From Planctomycetota bacterium (lineage in GTDB: Bacteria; Planctomycetota; Phycisphaerae; Phycisphaerales; Phycisphaeraceae): DNA of 37,691 bases. Shown one piece after another: positions 7,897 to 16,826 of the stretch (position 1 is the first letter of the stretch; the number at the start of each line of letters is the position of its first letter). A program made the translations under genes and the position numbers. The notes below the pieces were generated by a model. That model ran no database searches and was not told the DNA's origin. It saw only the letters and a list, made by a program, of their open reading frames with translations. The DNA lies in NCBI GenBank assembly GCA_024279865.1, contig JAJRRC010000084.1, positions 1 to 37,691 on the forward strand, read 5' to 3'.

Positions 7897-10800
7897 ATGA
7901 AACAAAAAACTCTCCTTGGCGTTACGCTTTTTTTAATCTTTGGCGCGATGCTTGCTGCAACGCGGTTTCCTGACGCGGAGGCTTTGTTCAATGCAAAAAA
8001 TTATAAGCAGGCAGCAGAGGCTTATGCCCGTGAGGTGAAGACCAACCCTCACAAAGCCAGCCAACGAGAAATTCTTTGCTATTTGAGATTGCAAGATTTT
8101 GATGAAGCATTAAAGGCTGCCCATCGTTACCTCAAACGAACCGCCAATACTGTCGATGAAGCCGCGGCTCAGCGATTGGTTGGGAATCTTTACCTAGCCT
8201 TGCCCCATTGGGGGACACGCACCGGAGGCCAATTTTATCGAGGCCAATACAAGCAAGGCATTCGCCTACAATCCCATCGCCATGATCGGGCCTTGGCCTT
8301 GAAACACTTGCAAAAAGCACGTGAACTGTATGCAACGCAAAAGGGCGATCTTCAGGAACGCATGGATTGCCTCTTTGATCTGGCATCGGCTTGTACAAGG
8401 TTTGGCATCTTTGAAAATGAACCTCACTATTGGTTCGGATACTGGGGGCAACGTGACGATACACTCGCCCAGACGGCGGGTGAAGAAGATTTTGATGAAC
8501 AACAAAATCAATGGCAATGGCAACGCAAACGCCCCATTGGTTTGCGGGTTGATGACGCAGGTGAGCCGATGTTCCCACCGATGCCCAAGGCTTGGGCTGA
8601 TGATCTGGCGGTCGATCAAAAAGCACTTTTTTTGCTGGCTGAAATTCGCACGCTGGATACCACGTCCAAGCAAACTTTTGCCAAGCTCAGTTGGTATCGA
8701 CAAGCCATGCTCGCACGCAGCCGTTTTGGGATGGACCGTGCCAATCGTTATCGAAGCATGTTAGGCGAGACGGATGGGAAAGGTTTTGGGCCATGGCAAT
8801 TGGATCATGACGAAGCATTGATTCTCGCAGGCGGCCGTTTGCGTTCAGTGACTTTGCCGACTCAGTGGAATGTGTTGTCGTTATTGGAAAAAGCCAAGAC
8901 CGATCAAGCACTTTATGCAGCAGGTCTTTACCATCAGTCCCGTCAACAATACAGTCGGGCTTTGGCTTCTTACGAAGCTTTGAAACGAAATGATCCACGA
9001 AGTCAGTGGGCCAGCCGGGCTTCAAGCAATGCGTCGCTCATCCGTCAGCCACAGGTGCATTTGCAATCTTCAGGCGTGCAGTTGGCCGGGCAAGACGCTG
9101 CCTTGCAAGTGAGCTATCGCAATGCCACCAAAATTTGGTTCGTCGCTCGAAAAATCAACGTGGTAGGATTTCTTCAAGATATTCGCCATCAGCCTTTGGA
9201 TTCAGCCAAAGGGATGCGTGAAATAGGGGCGTTGCAAAATTGGCATTACTACTTCACACGCAATCATGGGGCAGATGCCTGGCTACGCACATTGATGGAC
9301 AAACATCTGGGGGAAGAAGTTGCCCGATGGTCGGTGGATCTAAAACCCAGTGAAGATTTTCGGCATGCAAAAGCAATATGCCAAACACCTCTTCGTGGGC
9401 AGGGGGGCATCTTGGTTTATGCTTTTCTGAAAGAGCCTCCTGTGACGTTGCCCAAACGTTACCAGGGGGATAGCCGAGCGGTGGTGCTGCTCAGTGATTT
9501 GGCTGTTGTGGAAAAACAGACAGACCAAGGGAGGCTCTATTTTTTGAGTGATGCTCGGACGGGGAAACCTGTTGCCGGGGCTGATTTGTCGATCATGGAA
9601 ACATGGAACGTCTGGCATCGTCAAAAAAGACAAAGCACCCATCACCGCAAGTTTTATCAGCTTAAAACCGATGCGCAAGGTCTCGCGTTATTCAATCAAA
9701 AACGAAACCAAGGCAGTCGTCTGTACCTGCTCACTCAAGTGAAAAATGAACAAGGCAACCGATTTGCCTATACAGGCATGGCATACTGGTATCGTGCGTT
9801 ATCAAGCTCTCAGAGAAACCACAGCCAAGCTTATTGCATGACAGACCGGCCGGTGTATCGGCCGGGCCAGAAGATGCAATTTAAAATTTGGCTTCGACAA
9901 TGGCGCGAAGGGCAATGGCACAACCTGCCTCAGCAAGCCGTCAGTCTGGCGATCCATGATCCGCGTGGCAATAAAATCAAATCACTATCTTTGCGAACCG
10001 ATCCGTATGGCGCGATTCATGCTCAGTTACCTCTCAATAAAGAAGCAACGCTGGGTCTGTACCGGATTCAAATTCATGGCTACAACCAGGTCACAGGCAA
10101 CACCTTTCGCGTCGAAGAATACAAAAAACCTGAGTTTGAAGTCACCGTCAAACCCAATACCACCCACGCCCAATTGGGGCAAACCCTCAAAGCCACCATT
10201 CATGGTCAATACTTCTTTGGACAGCCCGTGACCCATGCGACAGTCCAATACAAAATCTATCGTCAAACCTATCAACATCGTCAATATCCCCAAGGCCGAT
10301 GGAATTGGCTCTATGGGCAAGGCTATGGGCTGACGTGGTATGAATCCCCTTGGTTTGACTGGTGGCCTAGAGCAAGGCACTGTTTCATCGCGCCAAACTG
10401 GTGGTATGGTTTCACCAAACCTGTCCGTGAACTGGTACGCCAAGGGACGGGCCAACTCGATGACAAGGGAAACCTGACCGTCTCGATCAACACCGCTGCA
10501 GCGTTGAGGGACCATCCGGACCAAGATCATCAATACACCATCGAAGCGGAAGTTCGGGATCAATCCCGACGGGTCATTGTCGGTCAAGGACAAATCAAGG
10601 TCACCCGTCAAGCGTTTTTCGCATTCGTTCAGCCCGATCAGGGCTACTATCGGCCTGGTCAACAGATGAATCTCACGCTGCAATGTGTCAGCCCCGACGG
10701 CAAGCCTGTGCAAACCCAAGGCATTTTATCGATCAAAGCAGTCACATGGGGTGGTCCCAACAATGCCGATCTTGATGCGACGTTGTTGGAAACGCGCACG

Positions 10801-13800
10801 ATTCAAACCGACGCACAAGGACGAGCGACGATTGTGTATCGTTATGAAAAAAGTGGGCAGCTTCAGTTTACGTTTGTCACGCCAGACGCTTGGGGGAAGG
10901 CCGTGGAGGGGTATGCGCTTGTATGGGTTTGCGGAGAAGATTTTGATGGCAAGCTGCATCGTTTTAATGATCTGGAAATCATTGCAGACCAGCGAACCTA
11001 TGAGCCCGGCGACGTGGCTCATGTGCTGATCAATACCAAGCAGACAGATAGCTATGTCCTTCTTAGCACCGATGCACAGAATGGCGTTTTACACAATTGG
11101 CAGGTGATCCATGTGCCCGGGCGTAGCCGTATGGTTGAGGTGCCGATTGATGCCACGCAGCGGCCGAACTTTTTTATCGAAGCGACCACCATCGCCAATG
11201 CCCGTGTGTATCAACAGCAGCGGCAACTTTGCGTGCCGCCCGTCAAGGCAGTGCTGGACGTGACCGTGCAGACGGACAAGCCCAATTATCAGCCCGGCGA
11301 AGAGGCCACGGTTTCGGTGACGACCCGTGGGCCTGATGGCAAGCCTGTTTCTGCGCAGTTAACGGTGGGGGCGTTTGACCAATCTCTTCTTTATATTCAA
11401 GGTCAAACCCAATCGCCCATCGCGCGTTTTTTCCACGGCCGCGTCAATCACCATCGACAGCGTTTGACGACCAATTTGTTTGAACAATTTTCAACATGGG
11501 GCGATCTCACACGCCCATTTGAATCGCTTGGCAATATTCCACCTAGCTGGCATGGTTACTGGGGGCCGGCTGTCAGTGATTGGCGTCTGATCAAAGACGT
11601 TCAACTCGGACAGCTACTGGGTCGTCGTCATCACGCGATGGCTTCGGGCCAGATGCGTGTGCGAAAGAGTCTGTCTTCCATGCCCGCCAGTACGCCGATA
11701 CTTGAAATGGCTGCGGATTCGGTGAAGTCAGAAAAAAAAGTAAAACGTCAGAGCAAAAATGAGGCAGATATCTCAGCCAATTCGCCTCCAGCAGCCCCAA
11801 CGCAGGTGCGTGAACATTTTGCCGACACGGCACTGTGGTTAACCACACTCACCACCGATGCTGCCGGCCAGGCGAAGGCCACCTTTGTGGTGCCTGAAAA
11901 CTTGACCACCTGGCAGATTAATACCTGGGCCATGACACAAAAAACCCAAGTCGGCGAAGCGAAGACTTCAACCGTCAGCACCAAAAAATTACTCGTCCGT
12001 TTGCAAACACCACGCTTTTTTACCGAGCGTGATGAAGTCGTTCTCTCTGCCAATATTCATAACAATCTCGACACGCAGCAAACGGTCACCGTGAGTTTAG
12101 AATTGCCCGCCGAGAGGATCACCTTGTTGGACCGGACCACCCAACGTCGGCAAATTGTTTTAGAAGCCCACCATGAAGCACGCGTCGATTGGCGTGTGAA
12201 GGTCAAGCGAGAAGGTGATGTACGTATTGTGGTGAAAGCGTTGGCAGGGGATGCTTCAGATGCGATGGCCATGACGATTCCTGTTTTGGTGCATGGGATC
12301 ATGCGTCAGATCACGACCACCGGTTCGATGCTCCCGGAAGTTATGAACAAGACGATCACGGTGCAGCTGGACGTTCCCAAAGAGCGTCGTCCGGAACTGA
12401 CGACGCTGGAAGTTCGCTTTGCTCCGAGTTTGGTCGGGGCGATGCTCGATGCGTTGCCTTACTGTTTGGATTATCCCTATGGCTGTACCGAGCAGACGGT
12501 GAGCCGTTTTCTCCCGGCCGTCCTGACACGCAAGACACTGCAAAACATGGGAATTAAACTTGAAGACCTCAAGGGGATTGGAGGTCATCAAGATGAAGCC
12601 AAGCGTGCTGGCCATACCTATTTACAGTCCCCGGTTTTTGACCAGAAAGAATTGGATAAAATTGTTGCCACGGGCCTGACCCGAATCAGCTCAATGCAAA
12701 ACAGTGATGGCGGTTGGGGTTGGTGGAAAGACAACCAATCAAATGCTTACCTGACCAGTTATGTCCTCTATGCTCTGATCAGCGCCCAAGAAGCAGGCGT
12801 GCAAATCCATGGCAACCCAATTACCCGAGGCAGTGTCTGGCTCTTTAATCATCTTACACAGGCAATGAATGATAAAACATGGTCACCTCATGCTCAGACT
12901 GCTTTTGTGGCGTATGTGTTGTCCATGTCGAAAAAATCGGGGCCTTGGGTTGAAAAACTTTGGGTCGGTCGGGATCAGCTCAACCTCTATGGCAAAGCGT
13001 TGTTGTGTTTGACGCTGGCGAATCTGGATCAATCGGACAAGGCCACCACCGTCCTGCAAAACATCATGCAGTACCGTCAGGACAATGACCAGACTCAGAT
13101 TACCTGGTTCAAAACACCTCAGAAGGGCTGGTGGTATTGGTGGAACAGTGACATTGAAACCCATGCGTGGATTTTACGGGCCATGGTCAAAGTTGATCCC
13201 AAGCATCAGGCCGCCCCCCGCGTGGTGAAATGGCTCCTGAACAATCGCCGCAACGGCTACTATTGGCAATCCACCCGTGATACCACCTTATGTATTGCTG
13301 CGATAAGTGATTTTGTGAACGCCACGGGCGAAGCAGACCCTGATTTTACTTTGACATTGGATTTTGATGACGGCCAAGTGACCAAAACCGTGCGGATTCA
13401 CCGTGAGAACTTTTTTCATTTTGATAACAAGTTTATCCTCAAAGGTTCTGTCCTGACCAGTGGAAAGCATACGCTTAAAATGACCAAGTCCGGGCGTGGC
13501 GCATTGTATTTCAATACCTATCTAAGCTATTTTGATATGCGTGAACCCATTGCCGCAGCAGGCCACGAATTGCATGTTCAACGAACCTATTACCGTCTGG
13601 AACAAATTCCCTTTGGGGTCGATGTGGATGGCGCCAAGGGACAGGCCGTGGCTGAAAAACGGTTGCGATATCGCAGGATAAAACTGGCTGATGGCGATAC
13701 CATTGCCAGTGGCGACTTGCTACAAGTGGAATTGCGTCTTGAAAGTGACAACGATTACACCTATTTGGCGGTGGAAGATCCCAAGCCTGCTGGCTGTGAG

Positions 13801-14046
13801 CCGGTGGCGTTGCGTAGTGGCGGGAAAGGCCAGGAAGGTTTTCATAGCTACATGGAATTGCGTGATGAAAAAGTCGTCTTTTTCCTCAATAATTTAGGAC
13901 GTGGCGAGCATTTGATGCGTTATCGTTTGCGTGCCCAAACGCCTGGCGTTTTCCATGCTTTGCCCGCGAGGTTATTTGCCATGTACGCACCGAGGCTACG
14001 CGCCAACAGTCATGAGCAGCGGATTCGGATCATTGATGCCGAGTAG
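7897..14046 (+). CDS. Alpha-2-macroglobulin family protein with N-terminal TPR-like region
   Basis: A giant (2049-residue) bacterial macroglobulin that in this family traps proteases at the cell envelope. It starts with a hydrophobic export or anchor segment (MKQKTLLGVTLFLIFGAML), then TPR-like helices (about 25-110 and around 340-370). MG-domain signatures recur: TDRPVYRPGQKMQFK, GYYRPGQQMNLTLQ, KPNYQPGEEATVSV. A low-complexity, Ser/Lys/Ala-rich stretch just before VREHFADTALW (about 1304) is a likely bait region. The thioester motif is present as GCTEQ (C1530-Q1533), followed by the alpha-helical thioester domain (NSDGGWGWWKDNQ). The ATG at 7897 is chosen over an upstream TTG (7843) because it opens directly on the signal-like segment; its ribosome site is weak. 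It lies 196 bases after the M16 gene, on the same strand. Confidence 0.93.
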   Translation: MKQKTLLGVTLFLIFGAMLAATRFPDAEALFNAKNYKQAAEAYAREVKTNPHKASQREILCYLRLQDFDEALKAAHRYLKRTANTVDEAAAQRLVGNLYLALPHWGTRTGGQFYRGQYKQGIRLQSHRHDRALALKHLQKARELYATQKGDLQERMDCLFDLASACTRFGIFENEPHYWFGYWGQRDDTLAQTAGEEDFDEQQNQWQWQRKRPIGLRVDDAGEPMFPPMPKAWADDLAVDQKALFLLAEIRTLDTTSKQTFAKLSWYRQAMLARSRFGMDRANRYRSMLGETDGKGFGPWQLDHDEALILAGGRLRSVTLPTQWNVLSLLEKAKTDQALYAAGLYHQSRQQYSRALASYEALKRNDPRSQWASRASSNASLIRQPQVHLQSSGVQLAGQDAALQVSYRNATKIWFVARKINVVGFLQDIRHQPLDSAKGMREIGALQNWHYYFTRNHGADAWLRTLMDKHLGEEVARWSVDLKPSEDFRHAKAICQTPLRGQGGILVYAFLKEPPVTLPKRYQGDSRAVVLLSDLAVVEKQTDQGRLYFLSDARTGKPVAGADLSIMETWNVWHRQKRQSTHHRKFYQLKTDAQGLALFNQKRNQGSRLYLLTQVKNEQGNRFAYTGMAYWYRALSSSQRNHSQAYCMTDRPVYRPGQKMQFKIWLRQWREGQWHNLPQQAVSLAIHDPRGNKIKSLSLRTDPYGAIHAQLPLNKEATLGLYRIQIHGYNQVTGNTFRVEEYKKPEFEVTVKPNTTHAQLGQTLKATIHGQYFFGQPVTHATVQYKIYRQTYQHRQYPQGRWNWLYGQGYGLTWYESPWFDWWPRARHCFIAPNWWYGFTKPVRELVRQGTGQLDDKGNLTVSINTAAALRDHPDQDHQYTIEAEVRDQSRRVIVGQGQIKVTRQAFFAFVQPDQGYYRPGQQMNLTLQCVSPDGKPVQTQGILSIKAVTWGGPNNADLDATLLETRTIQTDAQGRATIVYRYEKSGQLQFTFVTPDAWGKAVEGYALVWVCGEDFDGKLHRFNDLEIIADQRTYEPGDVAHVLINTKQTDSYVLLSTDAQNGVLHNWQVIHVPGRSRMVEVPIDATQRPNFFIEATTIANARVYQQQRQLCVPPVKAVLDVTVQTDKPNYQPGEEATVSVTTRGPDGKPVSAQLTVGAFDQSLLYIQGQTQSPIARFFHGRVNHHRQRLTTNLFEQFSTWGDLTRPFESLGNIPPSWHGYWGPAVSDWRLIKDVQLGQLLGRRHHAMASGQMRVRKSLSSMPASTPILEMAADSVKSEKKVKRQSKNEADISANSPPAAPTQVREHFADTALWLTTLTTDAAGQAKATFVVPENLTTWQINTWAMTQKTQVGEAKTSTVSTKKLLVRLQTPRFFTERDEVVLSANIHNNLDTQQTVTVSLELPAERITLLDRTTQRRQIVLEAHHEARVDWRVKVKREGDVRIVVKALAGDASDAMAMTIPVLVHGIMRQITTTGSMLPEVMNKTITVQLDVPKERRPELTTLEVRFAPSLVGAMLDALPYCLDYPYGCTEQTVSRFLPAVLTRKTLQNMGIKLEDLKGIGGHQDEAKRAGHTYLQSPVFDQKELDKIVATGLTRISSMQNSDGGWGWWKDNQSNAYLTSYVLYALISAQEAGVQIHGNPITRGSVWLFNHLTQAMNDKTWSPHAQTAFVAYVLSMSKKSGPWVEKLWVGRDQLNLYGKALLCLTLANLDQSDKATTVLQNIMQYRQDNDQTQITWFKTPQKGWWYWWNSDIETHAWILRAMVKVDPKHQAAPRVVKWLLNNRRNGYYWQSTRDTTLCIAAISDFVNATGEADPDFTLTLDFDDGQVTKTVRIHRENFFHFDNKFILKGSVLTSGKHTLKMTKSGRGALYFNTYLSYFDMREPIAAAGHELHVQRTYYRLEQIPFGVDVDGAKGQAVAEKRLRYRRIKLADGDTIASGDLLQVELRLESDNDYTYLAVEDPKPAGCEPVALRSGGKGQEGFHSYMELRDEKVVFFLNNLGRGEHLMRYRLRAQTPGVFHALPARLFAMYAPRLRANSHEQRIRIIDAE

Positions 14047-14060
14047 CTGCGTGCGTGGGG

Positions 14061-14230
14061 CGTAGAGCGTTTTGCATAAATACTTACCACCTCTGACTAG
14101 GTGAGTCGTATAAAAAGTAGCCGCGCGCTAACAGCGTGGCGTCTGGGCGGGGCGGGCGCATCCGGGGCGCATCCGGGGCGCATCCGGGGGCGCATCCGGG
14201 GGCAAGAAATGATGTAGGATACGCTCTACG
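14061..14230. repeat. Putative miniature element: 10-bp inverted repeat around G-rich tandem array
   Basis: CGTAGAGCGT (14061-14070) is repeated inverted as ACGCTCTACG (14221-14230). The right arm overlaps the stop codon of the minus-strand methyltransferase. Between the arms lie a small hairpin (CACCT-ctgact-AGGTG), the box AAGTAGCCGCG (14115-14125) also found at 4794-4804, and the tandem array. The layout resembles a small non-autonomous element, but no target-site duplication is obvious. Confidence 0.4.
14158..14203 (+). repeat. Four tandem GCATCCGGGG(G)C units
   Basis: Units are 14158-14168, 14169-14179, 14180-14191 and 14192-14203; two have four Gs and two have five. The core CATCCGGGG differs by one base from the CTTCCGGGG micro-repeat found elsewhere in the window. 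The preceding GGGCGGGGCGGGC adds more G-runs, so the plus strand can form a G-quadruplex between the two convergent genes. Confidence 0.85.
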
Positions 14231-14852
14231 ATGGTTTTTGCATCACAATTGTCGCGTCATGGCCTAGATCAAAATAATCTTGCCGAAAGACGACTTGCCA
14301 TGTTTGTTGCATTGCCCAGTCCAAGAGTTTGAAGGTGGGTAAGCGGCGGGCAAAGTGATCCTGTAAAGGCGCATCACGGTGACAGGTGTCTGCCAAAAAG
14401 TTGAAGATGAGTGTTTGCTCCGTAGCATCCCACGCGTTGGCCAAGAGGGTGAAAGCTTGTTGGTCGGTCATGGTGTTGAGCGTGCCGCTGAGGCAGATAA
14501 TTTGCGGATTGTCTGTGCGCAGTAGCTGTGGGTTGGCCAGAAAATCGCCACAGGTAAAAGAGGCTCGTGGCAATTGACGGGTCTTGGCAAAATCGATGGC
14601 CTCGGGCAGCCCGTCGATTCCTGTGTATTGAGCGTAGGCCAAGCCTTGTTCAAGAAGCCAGGCAGCCAGATCCCCGCGGCTGGCACCTGCATCTAAAACA
14701 CGCTTGTCTTGGAAATAAACGAGTTCTGAAAAAACGCGAAACCGTCGAAATTGACTATCACGGTTGGCCCACAATGTCACGCCAAAACCCGGGCCATGTT
14801 CCGAGGCCCATTGGTGGTAAGGCGTTAAATAATGGTTCGCTGACTCGTCCAT
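14226..14852 (-). CDS. Class I SAM-dependent methyltransferase
   Basis: A 208-residue methyltransferase. Motif I is RVLDAGASRGD (about 51-61), strand 2 ends at TGIDGLPEAI (D80), and the middle strand reads DNPQIICLSGTLNTM. The rest shows the usual alternating helices and strands. It shows no clear similarity to the methyltransferase at 3831-4619 beyond the fold. The substrate is unknown. No convincing Shine-Dalgarno is seen before the ATG at 14852. It is the last gene of a minus-strand run and starts 31 bases after the permease stop, so it is probably co-transcribed with the ABC transporter genes. Its stop codon overlaps the inverted repeat at 14221-14230. Confidence 0.8.
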   Translation of the reverse strand: MDESANHYLTPYHQWASEHGPGFGVTLWANRDSQFRRFRVFSELVYFQDKRVLDAGASRGDLAAWLLEQGLAYAQYTGIDGLPEAIDFAKTRQLPRASFTCGDFLANPQLLRTDNPQIICLSGTLNTMTDQQAFTLLANAWDATEQTLIFNFLADTCHRDAPLQDHFARRLPTFKLLDWAMQQTWQVVFRQDYFDLGHDATIVMQKPS

Positions 14853-14882
14853 GTCCCAGATGATAGCAAAGTTGACGCTGGA

Positions 14883-16793
14883 TTATTTTTCCACCGGAAC
14901 CACGATGCCTCGCATGATGATGTTTTGAGCGAAAGCAAAAACCAAGAAGGTCGGCAACGCTGCGATCAGTAGCGACGCAAACACCACGCCAGGACCACTT
15001 CGCATTTGAAGCTGGTATAGCCAAACCATCAACGTCCACATTTTTTCGTCCTGACAGATCAGAAGTGCGAACATGAAGTTGGTATAAGCATAATTGAACG
15101 CACTCAACGCAATCACCGCCAAAATAGGCTTCGATAAATTCATCGTGATCTGCCAGAAGAGAACCCATTCATTTGCTCCATCGAGACACGCACTCTCATA
15201 GAGCTCTTTGGGCAGCGAATCAAAAAAGCCCTTGAGCAGGAAGATCGAATACCCATTGGCCAGGCCAGGCAAAATCAATGCCCAGAACGTATTGAGCAAG
15301 TTCAACTCTCGCAACATCAAAAAGTTTGGAATCTGCGTGACCATCGGCGGGAATGCCATGGTCATCATTAAGAACAAGAGAATTTTATAGGTCGAAGGCA
15401 TCGAATAACGACTCATCGCATAGGCTGCCATCGGGTTAACGATCAAGGCAGACAGAATTGCCAGTGAACAGTAGATCACCGTATTAAAGACGCCTCGGCC
15501 ATGCAGCACCATGTAGTTGATAACGGTGATGTAATTTCGAATCGTAAATTCCCATTTTAAGTCGCTTTTGATTTTTTGGAATTCACGATAATGCCACTGA
15601 ATCTGTGGCATTTGAATATCAAGGAATTGCTGATAGTTTGTTCCCAGTGCCGCATTGATTTGCGTGAGGTTGCCATATTTTGCGGTGAGAAAATCTCGGA
15701 ACATAAAATCGAGACTATGGATACGCAAAGACTCGATGGGAAGCATGAACATGTGCTGGGTGTCTGGGTCTTTCCAGCCTTCAATGACAGAGGCCCAGTC
15801 TGCCGTTTGCAGGCTAGTTACATCAGTCCTTGTAACCAGTGGAATATCATCAATGCTCTTATAGCTGGTTTCGTATCTATGATTGATCGTTGCAAGGTTT
15901 TTATATTTGGCTTTGAGAAAGGCATGGTAGCTAGGCAAGGATTTTTGATCTGCTCTGATCCATAGCAAGTTGATCGTGCTGCGAACAAACAGTTCCCAGT
16001 CTTTTTTCTCTGCATCGGTTCCGTGGTTGGGGAAGGTTCGTGTTAAGTGTATGTCTTGATAAGAAGCGTAATTGGTTTGATGGGAGTTGTTATAGAATTC
16101 GATCTGATTGGAATATTGAGGTTGCAGGAAGACGGTTTTGTAGTAGCCTTCAATGCTTGGGATATATTGGTTGTTTAAGGATTGTTTGCTGGCAAAATCT
16201 CGAACCATCAGGCTAAATGGATCATGAGCCGGAACGCTGCGTCGTCCCTGATATTTGGTGGGGAATAAATAAAACGCACTCCAGTTGGCAAACTCAGATC
16301 CCAACTCTTTATTGATCGCGCGAATATCTCCGTTGAATTCTTCGCTTAATTGCGACATTAATTTTCGTTGGAGGTGAGGTTGCATGCCCCTAGAGGAATA
16401 GGCTTCCATAAACCCGGTGGTCTTGGCGTAGTATGGGAGGTCTGTTGTTTCAATGAATTGGCTCCATACATCAGCAAGTTGATTGTTGACATGTGTTGGA
16501 GGGTTGATGTATTCAAAAGAGAGGTCGTCTGTTTGGTACGTGATCTTGAATTCTTCAAGGCGTTCATTGAATAGGCCTTCGATATATTTTCGGTAGAGCA
16601 GTGTATCATCGGTCAGATAGCCTGGGATGATCCGAAGTTCCTTGATATCGACGGTGCTTTTGGTGCTGCCTGCCATCATAAGTAAGAAGGGATAGACCAT
16701 GCTGATTGAACCGAGGATCAGCATGGTATAAATGATTCCGATGAGGCATCGGGTTTTAAAGTGTCGCCGACCGATTTGAGAAATAATAGGCAT
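14883..16793 (-). CDS. MalG-like ABC transporter permease with large extracytoplasmic insertion
   Basis: This is the second permease of a carbohydrate-type (CUT1-like) importer. TM1 is at about residues 17-40. The remaining helices lie at about 436-636 and carry the ATPase-contacting EAA loop ELYESACLDGANEWVLFWQI (about 530-549, conserved Gly at 539). Ordinary MalG proteins are about 280 residues. This one has 636 because roughly 390 residues are inserted after TM1, where the chain should be outside the membrane. The insertion has 3-4 related segments: FLKAKYKNLATIN...TSYKSIDDI (about 292-317), FLTAKYGNLTQIN...TNYQQFLDI (about 368-393), IEFYNNSHQTNYASYQDI (about 231-248) and LSEEFNGDIRAIN...ANWSAF (about 149-174). 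It follows the binding-protein/permease fusion by 33 bases, so they form one operon. Confidence 0.9.
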   Translation of the reverse strand: MPIISQIGRRHFKTRCLIGIIYTMLILGSISMVYPFLLMMAGSTKSTVDIKELRIIPGYLTDDTLLYRKYIEGLFNERLEEFKITYQTDDLSFEYINPPTHVNNQLADVWSQFIETTDLPYYAKTTGFMEAYSSRGMQPHLQRKLMSQLSEEFNGDIRAINKELGSEFANWSAFYLFPTKYQGRRSVPAHDPFSLMVRDFASKQSLNNQYIPSIEGYYKTVFLQPQYSNQIEFYNNSHQTNYASYQDIHLTRTFPNHGTDAEKKDWELFVRSTINLLWIRADQKSLPSYHAFLKAKYKNLATINHRYETSYKSIDDIPLVTRTDVTSLQTADWASVIEGWKDPDTQHMFMLPIESLRIHSLDFMFRDFLTAKYGNLTQINAALGTNYQQFLDIQMPQIQWHYREFQKIKSDLKWEFTIRNYITVINYMVLHGRGVFNTVIYCSLAILSALIVNPMAAYAMSRYSMPSTYKILLFLMMTMAFPPMVTQIPNFLMLRELNLLNTFWALILPGLANGYSIFLLKGFFDSLPKELYESACLDGANEWVLFWQITMNLSKPILAVIALSAFNYAYTNFMFALLICQDEKMWTLMVWLYQLQMRSGPGVVFASLLIAALPTFLVFAFAQNIIMRGIVVPVEK

Positions 16794-16826
16794 CTGATTT
16801 TTCTTCTTGTTCTGGGGAGACGATTA

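Noticed and set aside
10027-10719. 230-codon minus-strand frame inside the macroglobulin gene
   Set aside because: Antisense to a clear macroglobulin coding region; no family features of its own.
14047-14110. Strong intrinsic terminator after the macroglobulin
   Set aside because: Only a 5-bp stem (CACCT/AGGTG) without a T-run is present, so it is not called.
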